NCBI GenBank assembly: GCA_031431125.1
Contig: JANPCX010000018.1
Location: forward strand, 20,145 to 84,144
Origin: JANPCX01 sp031431125
Lineage (GTDB): Bacteria; Pseudomonadota; Gammaproteobacteria; Burkholderiales; Burkholderiaceae_C
Reading direction: 5' to 3'
DNA length: 64,000 bases
Part shown: piece after piece, positions 61,596 to 64,000 of the stretch
How positions within the stretch are numbered: position 1 is the first letter of the stretch
Layout of the letters: the number at the start of each line of letters is the position of its first letter
Translations under genes and position numbers: made by a program
The notes under the pieces: model-generated
The model's database searches: none
What the model was told of the DNA's origin: nothing
Seen by the model: only the letters and a program-made list of their open reading frames with translations

Positions 61596-62019
61596 GCTCA
61601 AAGGTTTGCTCAAAAAAATGGCTGCCACAACGAGCCCGGTCTCACCCCAGCGCGTCTCTATCGGTCAAGAGGGCGAGATTCAAGCCCTGGAGTATCTGCT
61701 GGGATTGGGCCTGACGCTGGTGGAGCGCAATTATCGTGTCGCCGGGGGGCCGAGTCGCCGCGCCGGCGAGGTGGACCTGATTCTGCGCGATGTGGATGGC
61801 ACCTTGGTGTTTGTGGAGGTTCGCAAACGAAGCGGCAAAACCCACGGCGGCGCCGCTGAGAGCGTTCAAAGCGCCAAGCGCAGGAGAATTATTTACGCCG
61901 CGCAGCACTACCTGCGCACCTTGCCATCACCCCCACCTTGCCGGTTTGATGTCGTGGCCATTGATGGACAGCAGTTGCAATGGCTTCGTGCAGCGTTTGA
62001 TGCCAGCCCATGGAACTGA
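61594..62019 (+). CDS. yraN: YraN (UPF0102) family endonuclease-like protein
   Basis: A 141-residue protein with the UPF0102 core: G-Q-E-G-E, the restriction-endonuclease-like E-V-D-L-I ... V-F-V-E-V-R-K-R-S. The family is near-universal but of unknown function. ATG 61594 overlaps the rsmI start; ATG 61618 (nine codons later) is an alternative. diaA and dolP follow. Confidence 0.9.
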   Translation: MLKGLLKKMAATTSPVSPQRVSIGQEGEIQALEYLLGLGLTLVERNYRVAGGPSRRAGEVDLILRDVDGTLVFVEVRKRSGKTHGGAAESVQSAKRRRIIYAAQHYLRTLPSPPPCRFDVVAIDGQQLQWLRAAFDASPWN

Positions 62020-62064
62020 ACGTCGTTACCGCGAGTCACAAGGCCTGACTTATGATCCGGCCCC

Positions 62065-62661
62065 ATGTTTGAACAACGCATCCAGCAACAATTCTTTGAC
62101 AGCGCCGACTTGCTATATGCCGCTGCGGAATCCTTAAGCAAACCCATCAATGAAGCGGCCCACGCCCTCGTCGGTTGCATCACGGCCGGTGGCAAGGTGC
62201 TCTCCTGTGGCAACGGGGCTTCTGCCAGCCAAGCGCAACAGTTTGCGGCCGAGTTCATGGGGCGGTTTGAGCGTGAGCGCCCAGGCCTGGCGGCTTTGGC
62301 CTTGACCGGCAACGCCGCCATGCTTTCCGCGTTAGGTGAGCAAGGCGAGTTTGACTCCGTGTACGCCAAACAAATTCAAGCCTTGGGACAACCGGGCGAC
62401 GTGCTGTTGGTTTTGAGCGCATCGGGCGCACCGCCCAGTTTGTTGGCCGCCATCGATGCGGCACGCGCCAAAGACATGGTGGTGCTCGTATTGACGGGCC
62501 GTGCTCCCAACCTGCTGACGGCCCGTTTGGCCGAAACCGACGTGGCCATCTCAGTGCCTCATGATCGGTCCGCCCGCATACACGAGGTTCACACCCTGAT
62601 CGTGCATTGTTTGTGCGACGCGGTGGACTTGCAATTACTTGGAGAACAGGATCCCCTATGA
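62065..62661 (+). CDS. SIS domain protein, DiaA/GmhA-like
   Basis: A 198-residue SIS domain protein. G-N-G-A-S-A-S-Q-A-Q-Q-F-A-A-E-F and S-A-S-G-A-P-P-S are the sugar-phosphate-binding loops of the GmhA/DiaA group. The order rsmI-yraN-diaA-dolP matches the E. coli locus, so a DiaA-type role in DnaA-dependent initiation is likely, although GmhA-type isomerase activity cannot be ruled out. Confidence 0.85.
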   Translation: MFEQRIQQQFFDSADLLYAAAESLSKPINEAAHALVGCITAGGKVLSCGNGASASQAQQFAAEFMGRFERERPGLAALALTGNAAMLSALGEQGEFDSVYAKQIQALGQPGDVLLVLSASGAPPSLLAAIDAARAKDMVVLVLTGRAPNLLTARLAETDVAISVPHDRSARIHEVHTLIVHCLCDAVDLQLLGEQDPL

Positions 62662-63302
62662 AACTAACAAACCGACTTTCTCGCCCGCTCTTGTTGGCGA
62701 CGATTTTGTCCACCGCCACCTTGTTCAGTGCTTGCGCGCCACTGCTTGTTGGCGGTGCGATGGTGGGCGGGGTCCTGGTCGTGACCGACCGCCGCACTTC
62801 GGGGGCGCAGCTGGAAGATCAGAGCATTGAGTTCAAGGCCAGCAATCGCGTGCGTGAAACGCTGGGCGACCGTGGGCGAGTGAGCGTGACCAGCTACAAC
62901 CGCATGCTGCTGTTGACCGGCGAAGTGCCGAGCGACGCAGACAAAGCAGCAGCCGAGCAGGCGGTTGCGCGTGTGGACAATGTCCGCTCCACTGTGAACG
63001 AGTTGACGGTGCTGGGTTCGGGCGCTTTTGCCAGCTCATTGGCCAACCGTTCCAACGATTTGATTGTTTCCGGCAAAGTCAAAGCCACTTTTGTGGATGC
63101 GAAAGACTTGCAAGCCAACGCCTTCAAAGTCGTCACCGACCGCGGTGTGGTTTATCTCATGGGCAGAGTGACGGAACGGGAAGCCGATCGCGCCAGCGAA
63201 TTGACCCGCTCTATCAACGGCGTTCAAAAAGTGGTGCGGGTGTTTGAAATCATCACGGAAGCTGAGCTCGCCAGCATGCGAGCTGCGCCCGAGAAAAAGT
63301 GA
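62658..63302 (+). CDS. dolP: BON-domain lipoprotein, DolP/YraP-like
   Basis: A 214-residue lipoprotein with lipobox F-S-A-C (Cys26) and two BON domains (about 55-125 and 135-205). ATG 62658 overlaps the SIS gene stop (ATGA). DolP keeps the outer membrane intact and binds anionic lipids near the division site; function here is by homology. Confidence 0.9.
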   Translation: MKLTNRLSRPLLLATILSTATLFSACAPLLVGGAMVGGVLVVTDRRTSGAQLEDQSIEFKASNRVRETLGDRGRVSVTSYNRMLLLTGEVPSDADKAAAEQAVARVDNVRSTVNELTVLGSGAFASSLANRSNDLIVSGKVKATFVDAKDLQANAFKVVTDRGVVYLMGRVTEREADRASELTRSINGVQKVVRVFEIITEAELASMRAAPEKK

Positions 63303-63326
63303 TAACTAACCTAACCAAGCTGTCAA

Positions 63327-63361
63327 AAAACCCCCACCGACACCGAAGCGCCAGGGGTTTG
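63327..63361 (-). terminator. Hairpin terminator downstream of the transposase
   Basis: AAACCCC and GGGGTTT form a stem across about 63330-63361, with an A-run at its left end that becomes a U-run on the minus strand. It would stop transcripts coming from the transposase towards dolP. Confidence 0.5.
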
Positions 63362-63485
63362 AGAATTTAGGCAAGCTGTGGTGTTCATCGACGGACTTGG
63401 TTTAGAAATTTCAATGTGTGAAGCGCATTTTGACGCCAAACGCCGCTCCAAGGGTCCCAGCACTTGCCCTGAGGCAGCGTGGCCG

Positions 63486-64000
63486 CTATCCCCGCCAGCC
63501 ACTGCGAGCCAGCTTCTCAATGTTGTGCACCAGGCAGTACAAATGCCACTGCGTATTGACCTTCTCCCTGCCACGCAAGTTGAACCGGCTCAAGCGTTTG
63601 TTGTGCCTGATGTTGGCGAATACAGGCTCCACCGTGCCAATGCGCTGGCTATAAAGCTGCCTGCCCCGTGGTGAATCAATTGCCTGACGCATGCGGTGGC
63701 TGGGGTCGTCAGGATTGATCTGGCGTTCATGGAAATACACCACTTTGCGTGCGGCAGTTCGCTCGGGGTGGCGTAAACACTGCGTGCGCTTTGTGCAGGC
63801 AGCGCAGTCTTCTTTCTTGGCTTTGAAGTCTTCACGGCGCAGGCCCTTGCCCACGTTGTAGATGGAGCCGGTGCTGGTCAGCAGTTTGCCGTTTGGGCAA
63901 GTGCAGGTGTTGTCACCATTGAAGCGGAAGTCCTCTGGCCTGAACCACTTCACCGCTTTGACGCCAGCTGGACCTTGCCCGGTGGGCTGTTTGTCATACA
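63486..64000 (-). mobile_element. IS1182-like transposase, 3' part (runs off the window)
   Basis: The C-terminal 171 codons of a transposase are visible. C-T-C-P-N-G-K, the cysteine region D-C-A-A-C-T-K-R-T-Q-C, and G-T-V-E-P-V-F-A-N-I-R-H-N-K (with the catalytic Glu), then R-F-N-L-R-G-R-E-K-V and L-V-H-N-I-E-K, match IS1182-family DDE enzymes. The frame stays open to the window end. The inverted repeat of the element was not located with confidence. Confidence 0.85.

Noticed and set aside
1..64000. CRISPR arrays, rRNA and tRNA genes
   Set aside because: No direct repeats with regular spacers and no recognisable structural RNA sequences were seen on either strand.

Overview
The window looks like a chromosome segment from a GC-rich betaproteobacterium, most likely a member of the Comamonadaceae (Burkholderiales). 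This rests on the overall gene content, the order mnmG-rsmG-lysE-parA, the high coding density with many 4-base ATGA/GTGA overlaps, and the small Burkholderiales-type proteins. Three near-perfect parS sites lie in mnmG and rsmG, so the region is probably close to the replication origin. No rRNA, tRNA or CRISPR array was seen.

Layout. 1-4.7 kb: end of a 7Fe-type ferredoxin gene, then an operon of an ABC importer whose binding protein carries a NosL-like C-terminal domain, a DUF971 protein and a ferredoxin-NADP reductase. 4.7-16.2 kb: YeiH-like membrane protein, GST, two MITE-like elements, a dihydrodipicolinate-synthase-family protein, psd, a ChaN-like lipoprotein, a YkgJ cysteine-cluster protein, katG, mnmG and rsmG. 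16.2-17.6 kb: LysE exporter and parA.

17.7-42.8 kb: an aryl-polyene-type (xanthomonadin-like) biosynthetic cluster in two convergent arms that meet with no gap at 26774/26775. The plus arm holds a radical SAM protein, a flavin-dependent halogenase-like enzyme, an FkbO/Hyg5/XanB2-type chorismatase (likely hydroxybenzoate starter supply), a MipA/OmpV protein, an acyltransferase, a glycosyltransferase, a PAP2 protein, an acyl carrier protein (ACP) and a ketosynthase. The minus arm holds a second ACP, an AMP ligase, two hotdog dehydratases, a LpxL-like acyltransferase, a LolA-like protein, an MMPL exporter, a polysaccharide deacetylase, a methyltransferase, a ketoreductase and a lipoprotein. It also has two ketosynthase/chain-length-factor pairs and a second halogenase-like enzyme. 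The cluster, followed by an antiporter, argC, a hydrolase and a low-GC DUF2971-like gene, separates parA from parB by about 29 kb.

46.7-64 kb: parB, the prkA-yeaH-spoVR stress operon, a FAD-linked D-lactate/glycolate-type dehydrogenase, an outer-membrane barrel, a PduO-type cobalamin adenosyltransferase, an EF-hand protein, and a DAHP synthase gene preceded by a Phe/Trp-rich leader peptide and terminator (a textbook attenuator). After these come a lipoprotein gene broken by an in-frame stop, tldD, a third MITE-like element, rsmI/yraN/diaA/dolP, and the end of an IS1182-like transposase that runs off the window.
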